A DNA stretch of 64,000 nt from Streptococcus pacificus. Its GTDB lineage: Bacteria > Bacillota > Bacilli > Lactobacillales > Streptococcaceae. Positions 37,317 to 43,996 of the stretch are shown one piece after another. The stretch is taken from positions 1 through 64,000 of the forward strand of contig NZ_JAENBO010000007.1 of assembly GCF_016481305.1 (NCBI RefSeq). The letters run 5' to 3'. Position numbers and translations under genes: made by a program. Within the stretch, counting starts at the first letter, position 1. Each line of letters begins with the position of its first letter. The notes beneath the pieces were generated by a model. The model made no database searches, was not told the origin of the DNA, and saw only the letters and a program-made list of their open reading frames with translations.

Positions 37317-37700
37317 ATGATTTATCTCATTAAACCTGCGTGGTATAGAAGTCAGTTAATAACAATTATCCAAGATTACCTAAAAGAAAAACATCCCAAT
37401 AAAAAACTCATCATAAAAAGAAAGTATACTTATCAATCACCAAATGAGATTAATACCTTCATTGTTATCAATGATTCAAAATTAAGACCATGGGATGGTC
37501 TTGAGATCTCTAAAAAGATAAGGTTGTATGAACCAAAAGCCTTATTAATTCTTGCTTCAACAGAAATTGATTATGTCAAAATTTTTAGGAGTCATATCGG
37601 TTTTTTTGGGATTATTGATCTCAAAAACATTTCCAAAAAGGACATCCAAAATGATATCGAAGATAGTATCAAACGGTTAACTAATCAATCCAACATTTAA
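37317..37700 (+). CDS. Receiver-like single-domain protein, divergent from the LytTR gene
   Basis: The 127-residue protein aligns by eye with ComE/AgrA receivers. INDSKLRPWDGLEISKKIR puts Asp53 at the phospho-acceptor place, eight residues before the conserved Gly, followed by LLILASTEIDYVKIF and GIIDLKN (conserved Lys region). The N-terminal acidic pair that binds Mg is missing (MIYLIKPAWY), so phosphorylation is doubtful. It has no output domain. The SD is AAAGGAAA. Position and LytTR operators suggest it belongs to the same regulon, perhaps as a partner or decoy. Confidence 0.6.
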   Translation: MIYLIKPAWYRSQLITIIQDYLKEKHPNKKLIIKRKYTYQSPNEINTFIVINDSKLRPWDGLEISKKIRLYEPKALLILASTEIDYVKIFRSHIGFFGIIDLKNISKKDIQNDIEDSIKRLTNQSNI

Positions 37701-37738
37701 GCGGCAATCTTTCATTTAAGAAGATAGCCGCTTTTTTT
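37699..37738 (+). terminator. Terminator of the receiver-like gene
   Basis: AAGCGGC with GCCGCTT is extended by ATCTT with AAGAT across a mismatch and followed by seven T. Confidence 0.85.
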
Positions 37739-39065
37739 ATTTTTTAAAATAAGCCTTGTAATCTGAGATAATGATTGGTGAGAGTAATAAAATGGCAATC
37801 AAGTTTGGCATTGCCATAAGGGCATTAGCGATATCTGCGATAATCCAGATTAATTCTAACTCTAAAAAGCCACCTAGTAAAATCATTGCCACAAAAACAA
37901 GACGGTAAGGTTTGATAAATTTAGCACCAAACAAGAAATTGATACAGCGCTCACCATAATAACTCCAACCAAGAATAGTCGTAAAGGCAAATAATATCAA
38001 ACTAACAGTTAAAATCGTTGAACCAAGAGGCCCAAAATTATCAGAAAAAAGTGACTGTGTTAAAACGGCACCATTTAAATCACCCTGCCAAGAATTGGTT
38101 ACCAAAATGGCAAAACCTGTCAAGTGACAAATAATCAAGGTGTCAATAAAAGTACCAGTCATGGAAATAAGCCCCTGTTCAACCGGTTGATTGGATTTAG
38201 CAGCTGCTGCTGCAATCGGCGCTGATCCTAATCCCGACTCGTTTGAAAAAATCCCTCGCGCAATTCCTGATTGCATGGCAACCACCATACTAGCACCCAA
38301 AAAACCACCCGTTGCTGCATGTCCTGTAAAGGCAGACTGCCAAATCAACTGAACAGTTGGTAAAATACGATCAGTATGCATACCGATGATAATAATGGTT
38401 GTGATAATGTAAAAACCTGCCATTAAAGGCACAACCTTTGAAGAGACGTTAGAGATGGATTTGATCCCACCAAAGATAATAACAGCTGTTAAAATCGCAA
38501 GAAGAGAAGAGGTCCAATAAGGAGCTAATTCAAAATTGTTTTGAACAGCTTCTGTGATGGCATTCACTTGGGTAAAACTCCCCAGCCCGAAAAGGGCTGC
38601 CAAAATACCACTAAAAGCAAAGAATTGTGCTAGAGGTTTCCATTTAGGACCAATCCCCTTAACAATATAATACATGGGCCCGCCAGAAAACTCGCCATTA
38701 GCCTCTTTTTTACGGTATTTGATAGCAAGAAAACCTTCAGCATATTTCGTTGCCATTCCCAAAAAACCAGCCAACAACATCCAAAATAAAGCACCAGGGC
38801 CCCCCATTTTAATGGCTGTCGCAACACCGACAATATTACCTGTTCCAACCGTTGCTGCTAGAGCCGTACTTAGGGCAGCAAAGCTTGAGATATCACCACT
38901 AGCATCACTTTCTTGAGGTTTAGCAATCAAAGAAAAGGCAGTTTTTAAACGAAACAATTGAAGCCACTTCAAACGATAACTAAGGTAAACTCCCGTACCT
39001 AATAATAAGACTAAAAGGGGGATTCCCCACACAAAACTATCTAATTCTTTCAAAAACGTTAACAT
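37737..39065 (-). CDS. AGCS-family sodium:alanine/glycine symporter
   Basis: The 442-residue protein has about eleven membrane segments. Family motifs TGNIVGVATAI, GMATKYAEGFLAIKYR, FSGGPMYYI and NESGLGSAPIAAAAAK are present. The start at 39065 has SD GAAGGAG; an extension to 39122 lies inside the leader terminator and is rejected. The leader has a tandem glycine riboswitch and a terminator, so glycine is the likely main substrate. The gene is monocistronic. Confidence 0.93.
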   Translation of the reverse strand: MLTFLKELDSFVWGIPLLVLLLGTGVYLSYRLKWLQLFRLKTAFSLIAKPQESDASGDISSFAALSTALAATVGTGNIVGVATAIKMGGPGALFWMLLAGFLGMATKYAEGFLAIKYRKKEANGEFSGGPMYYIVKGIGPKWKPLAQFFAFSGILAALFGLGSFTQVNAITEAVQNNFELAPYWTSSLLAILTAVIIFGGIKSISNVSSKVVPLMAGFYIITTIIIIGMHTDRILPTVQLIWQSAFTGHAATGGFLGASMVVAMQSGIARGIFSNESGLGSAPIAAAAAKSNQPVEQGLISMTGTFIDTLIICHLTGFAILVTNSWQGDLNGAVLTQSLFSDNFGPLGSTILTVSLILFAFTTILGWSYYGERCINFLFGAKFIKPYRLVFVAMILLGGFLELELIWIIADIANALMAMPNLIAILLLSPIIISDYKAYFKK

Positions 39066-39104
39066 CTCTTCTCCTTCTATCTGAAAAATAATAAACAACA
39101 ACAC

Positions 39105-39137
39105 AAAAAGGCAGCTAACCAATAGATGCCTTTTTTT
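39105..39137 (-). terminator. Leader terminator controlled by the glycine riboswitch
   Basis: AAAAAGGCA with TGCCTTTTT (9 bp, 13-nt loop) on the minus strand lies about 85 nt after the second aptamer and 40 nt before the symporter ATG. It is the likely expression platform. Confidence 0.75.
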
Positions 39138-39219
39138 CTGAAGTGACTAAACAAAAAGATAATACAAAAACACCAGAAAAAACCATTTTTTTATGTTTTT
39201 TTGTTTATACTTATGTTTG

Positions 39220-39400
39220 TTCTGTCCTTTTGCCTGAGAGATTGAGCGTTAGCCTTGCCCCTTCGGCGCTTGTTTTTAGATGAAATCATCTCAACAAGTC
39301 TCTCCAGAAGTCCATCAGTTAGTCAGTCCCGCTTGCAACAAGCACCTGAGAGTTTAGCTCCTTCGGCGACAATCGTGTGAGATTGTCTTCTCCTGAACAA
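39220..39400 (-). ncRNA. Tandem glycine riboswitch
   Basis: Two aptamers are read on the minus strand. Each has a conserved GAGA-type P1/P2 part, GCCGAAGG core and CTCTCAGG: the first is CGCCGAAGGAGC...CTCTCAGGTGC, the second GCGCCGAAGGGGC...CTCTCAGGCAAAAGGACAGA. The linker between them is short (GGACTGACTAACTGATGGAC). This is the classic gcvT-type tandem glycine sensor. Here it precedes a transporter rather than the glycine cleavage genes. Confidence 0.93.
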
Positions 39401-39425
39401 CGTCTATTGGATATAATGTTTTTTC

Positions 39426-39454
39426 ATCATAACGAAAAAAACTGTAAATGTCAA
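39426..39454 (-). promoter_or_regulatory. Promoter of the glycine riboswitch-symporter transcript
   Basis: On the minus strand there is TTGACA (39449-39454), a 17-nt spacer and TATGAT (39426-39431). The predicted leader is about 350 nt. Confidence 0.85.
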
Positions 39455-39546
39455 GACGCTTTAGAAATTGTGTTTTTTACAATTGCACTTTTAACTAAAA
39501 CCCATCAGACAAATGAGATAACTAAAGAACCAAGCTCTTTCCCAGG

Positions 39547-39575
39547 TTGTCTTCCCAAAAAAACTGTACTATAAT
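39547..39575 (+). promoter_or_regulatory. Promoter of the MccF-like gene
   Basis: TTGTCT (39547-39552), a 17-nt spacer and TATAAT (39570-39575) lie 28 nt before the ATG. Confidence 0.8.
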
Positions 39576-39603
39576 AAGCCTATGACCTGAAAGGAGGGCT
39601 TTT

Positions 39604-40638
39604 ATGATTAAAACCATTGAGATTGTCAGTCTATCTAGAGGCATTTTAGGGGAAGCTTTTATCAAGCATGAACTTGATTTAGGCATAGAACGGTTGAAAC
39701 AACTGGGCATTACCGTTACCTTTTCCAAACATGCTTTAAAAGGGATTGATTTTCTGGACAAGCATCCTGAAAAAAGAGCAGAGGATCTTTTGGCTGCCTT
39801 TAAAAATGAAACGATTGATATGATCTTGTGTGCCATTGGTGGTGATGATACCTATCGGTTGCTCCCTTATCTCTTTGACAAGGATGAGTTAAAACAGGTC
39901 GTTAATCAAAAACCTTTTCTTGGCTTTTCTGATACCACCATTAATCACTTGATGCTGCATCAACTTGGCATCAAAACCTTTTATGGTCAGGCTTTCCTAC
40001 CCGATATCGCTGAACTAGACAAGAAAATGTTGCCCTATTCGCAAAAATACTTGAAAGAATTGCTTGCAACAAAGACAATTTCTGAGATTAGACCAAGTGA
40101 CGTTTGGTACGAAGAACGCACAGATTTTAGTGCCAAGGCCTTGGGGACCAAGCGTCAAAGTCATCCAAATCAGGGCTGGGAGTTACTACAAGGCGAGAGT
40201 GTTTTTTCTGGGAAAATCCTTGGCGGTTGCCTAGAATCTCTCTATGGTTTATTTGATGGGACAAGACACAACGATTCGCCAATCTTGGCTAAAAAATACC
40301 AGCTCTTCCCAGATCTTGCTGACTGGCAAGGACGACTTCTCCTGCTTGAAACCAGCGAAGAAAAGCCAAGTCCAAAACTCTATCAAAAAATGCTTGAAAC
40401 CCTCAAAGAAACAGGTGTCTTTTCTGTTATAAACGGCCTTCTCGTTGGTAAACCAATGGATGAGACTTACTATGAAGCGTATAAAAAAATCTTGGTTGAT
40501 GTGGTGGACAATCCTTCTCTGCCAATTCTTTATAACCTTAATGTGGGGCATGCCACACCACGCGCCATTGTTCCTTTTGGAGTAGTTGCAAACATTGATG
40601 CTAAAAAGCAAGTGATTCAGTTTGAAAACGAGCATTAA
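39604..40638 (+). CDS. S66-family LD-carboxypeptidase / MccF-like protein
   Basis: The 344-residue serine peptidase is of the S66 group, which includes peptidoglycan LD-carboxypeptidase and microcin-C self-immunity MccF. The nucleophile elbow is GFSDTT (Ser near 123), the catalytic Glu is in LLLLETSEE, and the catalytic His is in NVGHATPR near the end. The sequence ILCAIGGDDTYRLLP matches the MccF side more closely than LdcA, so cleavage of an aminoacyl-nucleotide or a peptide conjugate is possible. The SD is AAAGGAGG. Confidence 0.87.
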   Translation: MIKTIEIVSLSRGILGEAFIKHELDLGIERLKQLGITVTFSKHALKGIDFLDKHPEKRAEDLLAAFKNETIDMILCAIGGDDTYRLLPYLFDKDELKQVVNQKPFLGFSDTTINHLMLHQLGIKTFYGQAFLPDIAELDKKMLPYSQKYLKELLATKTISEIRPSDVWYEERTDFSAKALGTKRQSHPNQGWELLQGESVFSGKILGGCLESLYGLFDGTRHNDSPILAKKYQLFPDLADWQGRLLLLETSEEKPSPKLYQKMLETLKETGVFSVINGLLVGKPMDETYYEAYKKILVDVVDNPSLPILYNLNVGHATPRAIVPFGVVANIDAKKQVIQFENEH

Positions 40639-40734
40639 TACTTAAACCTATTTTTTAAAAAATCTTATATTGTTTTAAATAAAAAGAGGTATACTGTTGG
40701 AGATAATAAACCAAACAAACGGAGATAATAGAAA

Positions 40735-41187
40735 ATGACAGATAATATAAAGAACTACTGGGAAAAATTTTGTACAGAAAAAAACATTCCCAAAGACACT
40801 GCCTATGAGGCATGGGCTTTTGGTAACTCGAAAGAAATGGCTGATGAATTGGCTGATTTAGTCAATAAACAAATTAAAACAGCGACAACCTCTGCCTATG
40901 AACTCTATGAAAACGAGGATCCGCTACCACAAGTTGGAGAATATAATATTATTTTAAATGGCTCAAACGAGCCAGTTTGTGTGACACAAACAAAGTTAGT
41001 TTATATTGTCCCTTATTATTTGGTCTCTCCAGAACATGCTTGGCATGAAGGAGAAGGTGACAGAAGCTATGACTACTGGAAAAAAGTTCATGACCGCTTT
41101 TTTGAACAAGAATATCAAAAGTTGGGGAAAACATTTTATGAACAAGCACCAGTGGTCTGTGAAGTCTTTGAAAAAGTGTCAGAATGA
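40735..41187 (+). CDS. ASCH-domain protein
   Basis: The 150-residue soluble protein has an ASCH fold, related to PUA and thought to bind RNA or nucleotides. Visible marks are the W-rich start (YWEKFCTEK, AYEAWAFG), KTATTSAYELYENED, and the ending EGDRSYDYWKKVHDRFF. The SD is CGGAGA, 9 nt before the ATG. TATACT at 40690-40695 is the likely -10. The function is not established. Confidence 0.85.
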   Translation: MTDNIKNYWEKFCTEKNIPKDTAYEAWAFGNSKEMADELADLVNKQIKTATTSAYELYENEDPLPQVGEYNIILNGSNEPVCVTQTKLVYIVPYYLVSPEHAWHEGEGDRSYDYWKKVHDRFFEQEYQKLGKTFYEQAPVVCEVFEKVSE

Positions 41188-41245
41188 CAACAGCGATGAT
41201 AAATTTCATTATATTTTAAATAAAATTTGAAAAAACTCTTTTTTA

Positions 41246-41273
41246 TTGAACAAAATTTAAAATATGATATAAT
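41246..41273 (+). promoter_or_regulatory. Promoter of the DUF2089/membrane pair
   Basis: TTGAAC (41246-41251), a 16-nt spacer and TATAAT (41268-41273) are followed by SD AAAGGAGG. Confidence 0.75.
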
Positions 41274-41296
41274 ATAATTGCAAAGGAGGATAGCCT

Positions 41297-41584
41297 ATGA
41301 GTGATGATTGGTTGTTTCATTTAGATGACGATGACATTGCTTTTATCAAGCAGTTTATATTATCATCGGGTTCATTAAAAAGCATGGCAAACCATTATGA
41401 TAGCTCTTATCATTTGATTAGAAATCATCTTAATCAGTTAATCGAAAAAGTAAAACTGACAGAAAAAAAAGAAGATCCTTATATTACCTTTATCAAATCC
41501 TTAGCACTTCAGGACAAATATGATTATGCCACAACAAAAAAATTAATTGACAGGTATAAAGAAAGGGTGGATGCAAATGACTAA
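41297..41584 (+). CDS. DUF2089-like small HTH protein
   Basis: The 95-residue acidic-start protein resembles the C-terminal part of DUF2089 (LDDDDIAFIKQFILSSGSLKSMANHYDSSYHLIRNHLNQLI), a sigma-region-4-like HTH. It overlaps the next membrane-protein gene by 8 nt. A regulator plus membrane partner is the usual arrangement for such pairs, so autoregulation is likely but unproven. Confidence 0.7.
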   Translation: MSDDWLFHLDDDDIAFIKQFILSSGSLKSMANHYDSSYHLIRNHLNQLIEKVKLTEKKEDPYITFIKSLALQDKYDYATTKKLIDRYKERVDAND

Positions 41585-41849
41585 AGACTTTTTAATCATC
41601 TATTTTATTTTGGGAATAGTGTTAGCAGGTGTTGAAATTTATCTAGTGAAAAACAGAAAAATCAATAGATGGTTTTTACCTATCGTCGTCTGGATTGTTT
41701 CTATTATTGTCGCCATACCATTTTCAGCCACTTTCGGTGCATTTTCATCACTCATGCAATTAATCATGCTAGGTGGCTTTTACATTGAAGACTGGCTTAC
41801 TGGGCGAAAAAACAATAACAACGACAAGATGAGAATAAGAAATCTGTAG
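41577..41849 (+). CDS. Small membrane protein paired with the DUF2089-like gene
   Basis: The 90-residue protein begins at the ATG at 41577 (SD AAAGGGTGG). Three hydrophobic segments span about residues 4-22, 30-48 and 50-72, with a basic Asn/Lys tail. It has no recognised domain. It overlaps the upstream gene by 8 nt, so the two are translationally coupled. Confidence 0.7.
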   Translation: MTKDFLIIYFILGIVLAGVEIYLVKNRKINRWFLPIVVWIVSIIVAIPFSATFGAFSSLMQLIMLGGFYIEDWLTGRKNNNNDKMRIRNL

Positions 41850-41927
41850 TAGTTGATATCAAAGTGGCTTTTAAATAAGATCCATCTTTGAGAAAATGAT
41901 ATTTCAATAGACGTTGACTAACAGACA

Positions 41928-41958
41928 ACCCTCAACTATAATGTGTTGGGGGTCTTTA
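41928..41958 (+). terminator. Weak terminator hairpin
   Basis: ACCCTCAAC with GTTGGGGGT (9 bp, one G-T pair) has an 8-nt loop followed by CTTTATT. Confidence 0.5.
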
Positions 41959-42061
41959 TTGTCTAAAAAGTAGAGAGTATCTTCATTTTTTATCAAAAAA
42001 ATTGTGTTTTGGAGTAATCTTACTAAACACTATCAAAACAAAGGGTTTCAATCATTTTTCG

Positions 42062-42190
42062 ATCATTAATTTCGATAAAATAACGAAAAAAAATATTTTT
42101 TTATCAAAAAACGATAAAAAAGTGTTGCAATTCAAAAAAATTGTGCCATACTATATTTATCGAAAAACAATAAATATATTTCGACAAGAG
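42062..42190 (+). promoter_or_regulatory. Promoter with clustered TATCG/CGATA palindromes before the DUF2975 operon
   Basis: TTGCAA (42125-42130), an 18-nt spacer and TACTAT (42149-42154) form the likely promoter. Around it lie inverted repeats sharing one core: TTTCGATAAAATAACGAAA (near 42071-42089), TTTATC-N7-GATAAA (near 42099-42118) and TATTTAT-N9-ATAAATA (42154-42176). They may be operators for the XRE regulator at the end of the operon. A 9-codon frame ends 11 nt before the first gene. Confidence 0.5.
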
Positions 42191-42249
42191 ATAAGAAGAG
42201 CTCACCTTATGTCTAATTTAAAAAAATTATTGAAATAGAGGAATAAAAA

Positions 42250-42729
42250 ATGAAAACAACTCAATTCACTGCCCTTGTTAAAGGATTCATCACATTAGCT
42301 GCTACTTTTGCCATTATCGTTCTCAGCACTATAAGCATTGCATCACTTGTGCTATTGTTTGGTCAAATTGATCTCTCAAACATTTTACCAGCAGGCATTG
42401 AAACAACCTTTTCAGCCCACAATGCTTGGGGCGGTGCAAATGCCTACGTTCTTACCCTTGTGACTGGAAACACACTCATGACCTATGGCCTAATCAAACT
42501 CAAACAATTTGCGACTACTTTCAATCCAAATGAACTCATCTCAAATAAAACAGCATTATTCTTGAAAAAAGGAGCTCTTTTGATGGCTGTTGTTGGCCTT
42601 ATTCAAGGTATTACTGAATTTGCTGCTAATCCTAATCACATCATCGTCAATCTTGGTATTGCTGCTTGGTTATTGATAGCTAGCAAGGTGATTACTGCCA
42701 TCAAAAACCACACTAAACAGCAAGCCTAA
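42250..42729 (+). CDS. DUF2975 membrane protein
   Basis: The 159-residue protein has four hydrophobic segments (about 10-38, 60-80, 98-118 and 128-148) typical of DUF2975. The SD is GAGGAA. It is first of three genes: DUF2975, DUF2975, XRE regulator. This group is conserved in Firmicutes (YoaS/YozG of Bacillus). Its function is unknown. Confidence 0.82.
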   Translation: MKTTQFTALVKGFITLAATFAIIVLSTISIASLVLLFGQIDLSNILPAGIETTFSAHNAWGGANAYVLTLVTGNTLMTYGLIKLKQFATTFNPNELISNKTALFLKKGALLMAVVGLIQGITEFAANPNHIIVNLGIAAWLLIASKVITAIKNHTKQQA

Positions 42730-42764
42730 TCAACACATTAAACACTAGAAAAGAGGACACTATA

Positions 42765-43241
42765 GTGACTAAAGAAAACGCCTACTTAAGATATATCCTT
42801 GGTTTTATCAATGTCTTACTCGTCATACTAACCATCTCACTTGTTTTTGCTACCATCTTTTTTGCCCTTGGCATTACAGATCTTAAGCTCTTTAACAATA
42901 CAGACATGAGTTTTACGATGTCCTTAAAAGAAGTTAGTCCGTTAGCCAACATCTTAAATCTAGCAAACGGCTATATTGTTGTCCTCGTACTTTATTGTGT
43001 TCGACAATTTTTCAAAAATATTCTCGCTGATAAGATATTTGTCGCTCATAATGTTCTCTTGGCAAAACGCGTTGCACTCCTTTTAGTGATTGCATCCTTC
43101 TTTGGCAATGGTATCTTCCAATTTCAAGATTACTCCTTTTTCAATCCCACTTATATTATCACTGCTCTTGTTGTTTGGACCCTCTCTAAAGTGTTAGAAA
43201 AAGCAAATGATATCGCAGCTGAAAATGAATTTACCATTTAG
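42765..43241 (+). CDS. Second DUF2975 membrane protein
   Basis: The 158-residue paralogue of the preceding gene starts with GTG (SD AGAGGA). It has four membrane segments and a typical central stretch (RQFFKNILADKIFVAHNVLLAKRVALLL). The two DUF2975 proteins probably act together. Confidence 0.8.
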   Translation: MTKENAYLRYILGFINVLLVILTISLVFATIFFALGITDLKLFNNTDMSFTMSLKEVSPLANILNLANGYIVVLVLYCVRQFFKNILADKIFVAHNVLLAKRVALLLVIASFFGNGIFQFQDYSFFNPTYIITALVVWTLSKVLEKANDIAAENEFTI

Positions 43242-43254
43242 AAAGGGGTAAACG

Positions 43255-43458
43255 ATGATTGTTGTTAATCTAGATGTTGAACTCGCTAAAAAGAAAATGC
43301 GCTCAGGAGATTTGGCAGAACGCATTGGTATTACTCCTGCCAATCTCTCGATTCTAAAAACAGGTAAAGCAAAAGCCATCCGTTTTTCAACCTTAGAAGC
43401 CATCTGTAAAGAATTAGACTGTCAACCTGGCGACATTTTAGAATACGTGCCAGACTAA
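43255..43458 (+). CDS. XRE-family regulator (YozG-like)
   Basis: The 67-residue single HTH domain (LAERIGITPANLSILKTGKAKAIRFSTLEAICKELDCQPGDIL) is the compact YozG type that accompanies DUF2975 proteins. The SD is AAAGGGG, 13 nt after the preceding stop. It probably represses its own operon through the palindromes at 42062-42190. Confidence 0.9.
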   Translation: MIVVNLDVELAKKKMRSGDLAERIGITPANLSILKTGKAKAIRFSTLEAICKELDCQPGDILEYVPD

Positions 43459-43473
43459 CTATTAGAAATGATT

Positions 43474-43510
43474 AATTAAAGAGGTTGGATGCATTTTCCA
43501 ACCTCTTAAT
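43474..43510 (+). terminator. Hairpin after the XRE gene
   Basis: A stem of at least 11 bp (AAGAGGTTGGA with TCCAACCTCTT) with a 7-nt loop. No T run follows, so termination may be inefficient. Confidence 0.55.
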
Positions 43511-43678
43511 TGCTTATGAATAAGCTGGTCAAAACTGGCAAAATTAAATAGATGACGCTAAAAATAGCATTTTAGCAAAATCAATTTTTGTCTCATTTCT
43601 TTTGAGCTAGACCGTATCAATTGTAATAACTGCTCTTTCACGTTATAATGGATTTACTAAAGAAAGTGGAGGGCCCTT

Positions 43679-43987
43679 ATGTTAAAACAACTATTAAAAG
43701 CCACACAAGTCACTAAAAGCTCTGGCTTATTTTTAGGTGGTGTTCTTTTTGGAACAGTTGGCTTAAAAGTATTGTCTAGTAAAAACGCAAAAGCAAAATA
43801 TGCTAAAGTGATTGCTAAATCTTATCAGGTCAAAGACGAATTAGATTCAAGTCTTTCAGTTGTCAAACAACACACAGACGATGTGTTAGCTGATGCTAGA
43901 GAAATCTACGAAGCTGAAAAACAAAAAGAATTAGCGTTGAGTGCTGAAGAAATTGAACTTGATCAGCAAGACGAGACAGAAAACTGA
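43679..43987 (+). CDS. Small DUF6110-like membrane protein, PacL-like partner of the P-type ATPase
   Basis: The 102-residue protein has one N-terminal hydrophobic segment with a glycine-zipper pattern (GLFLGGVLFGTVGLKVL, about residues 17-33). A Lys/Ala-rich helix and an acidic C-terminus (EEIELDQQDETEN) follow. It lies 9 nt before a P-type ATPase gene. In mycobacteria the DUF1490 PacL proteins precede P-type ATPases such as CtpC, have the same layout, and act as membrane scaffold and metal chaperone. The parallel here is by architecture and context, not by clear sequence identity. Confidence 0.65.
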   Translation: MLKQLLKATQVTKSSGLFLGGVLFGTVGLKVLSSKNAKAKYAKVIAKSYQVKDELDSSLSVVKQHTDDVLADAREIYEAEKQKELALSAEEIELDQQDETEN

Positions 43988-43996
43988 TAGTAGCCT

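Noticed and set aside
42002-42238. 78-codon frame before the DUF2975 gene
   Set aside because: It runs through the AT-rich promoter and palindromes, has no SD and no recognisable protein features.
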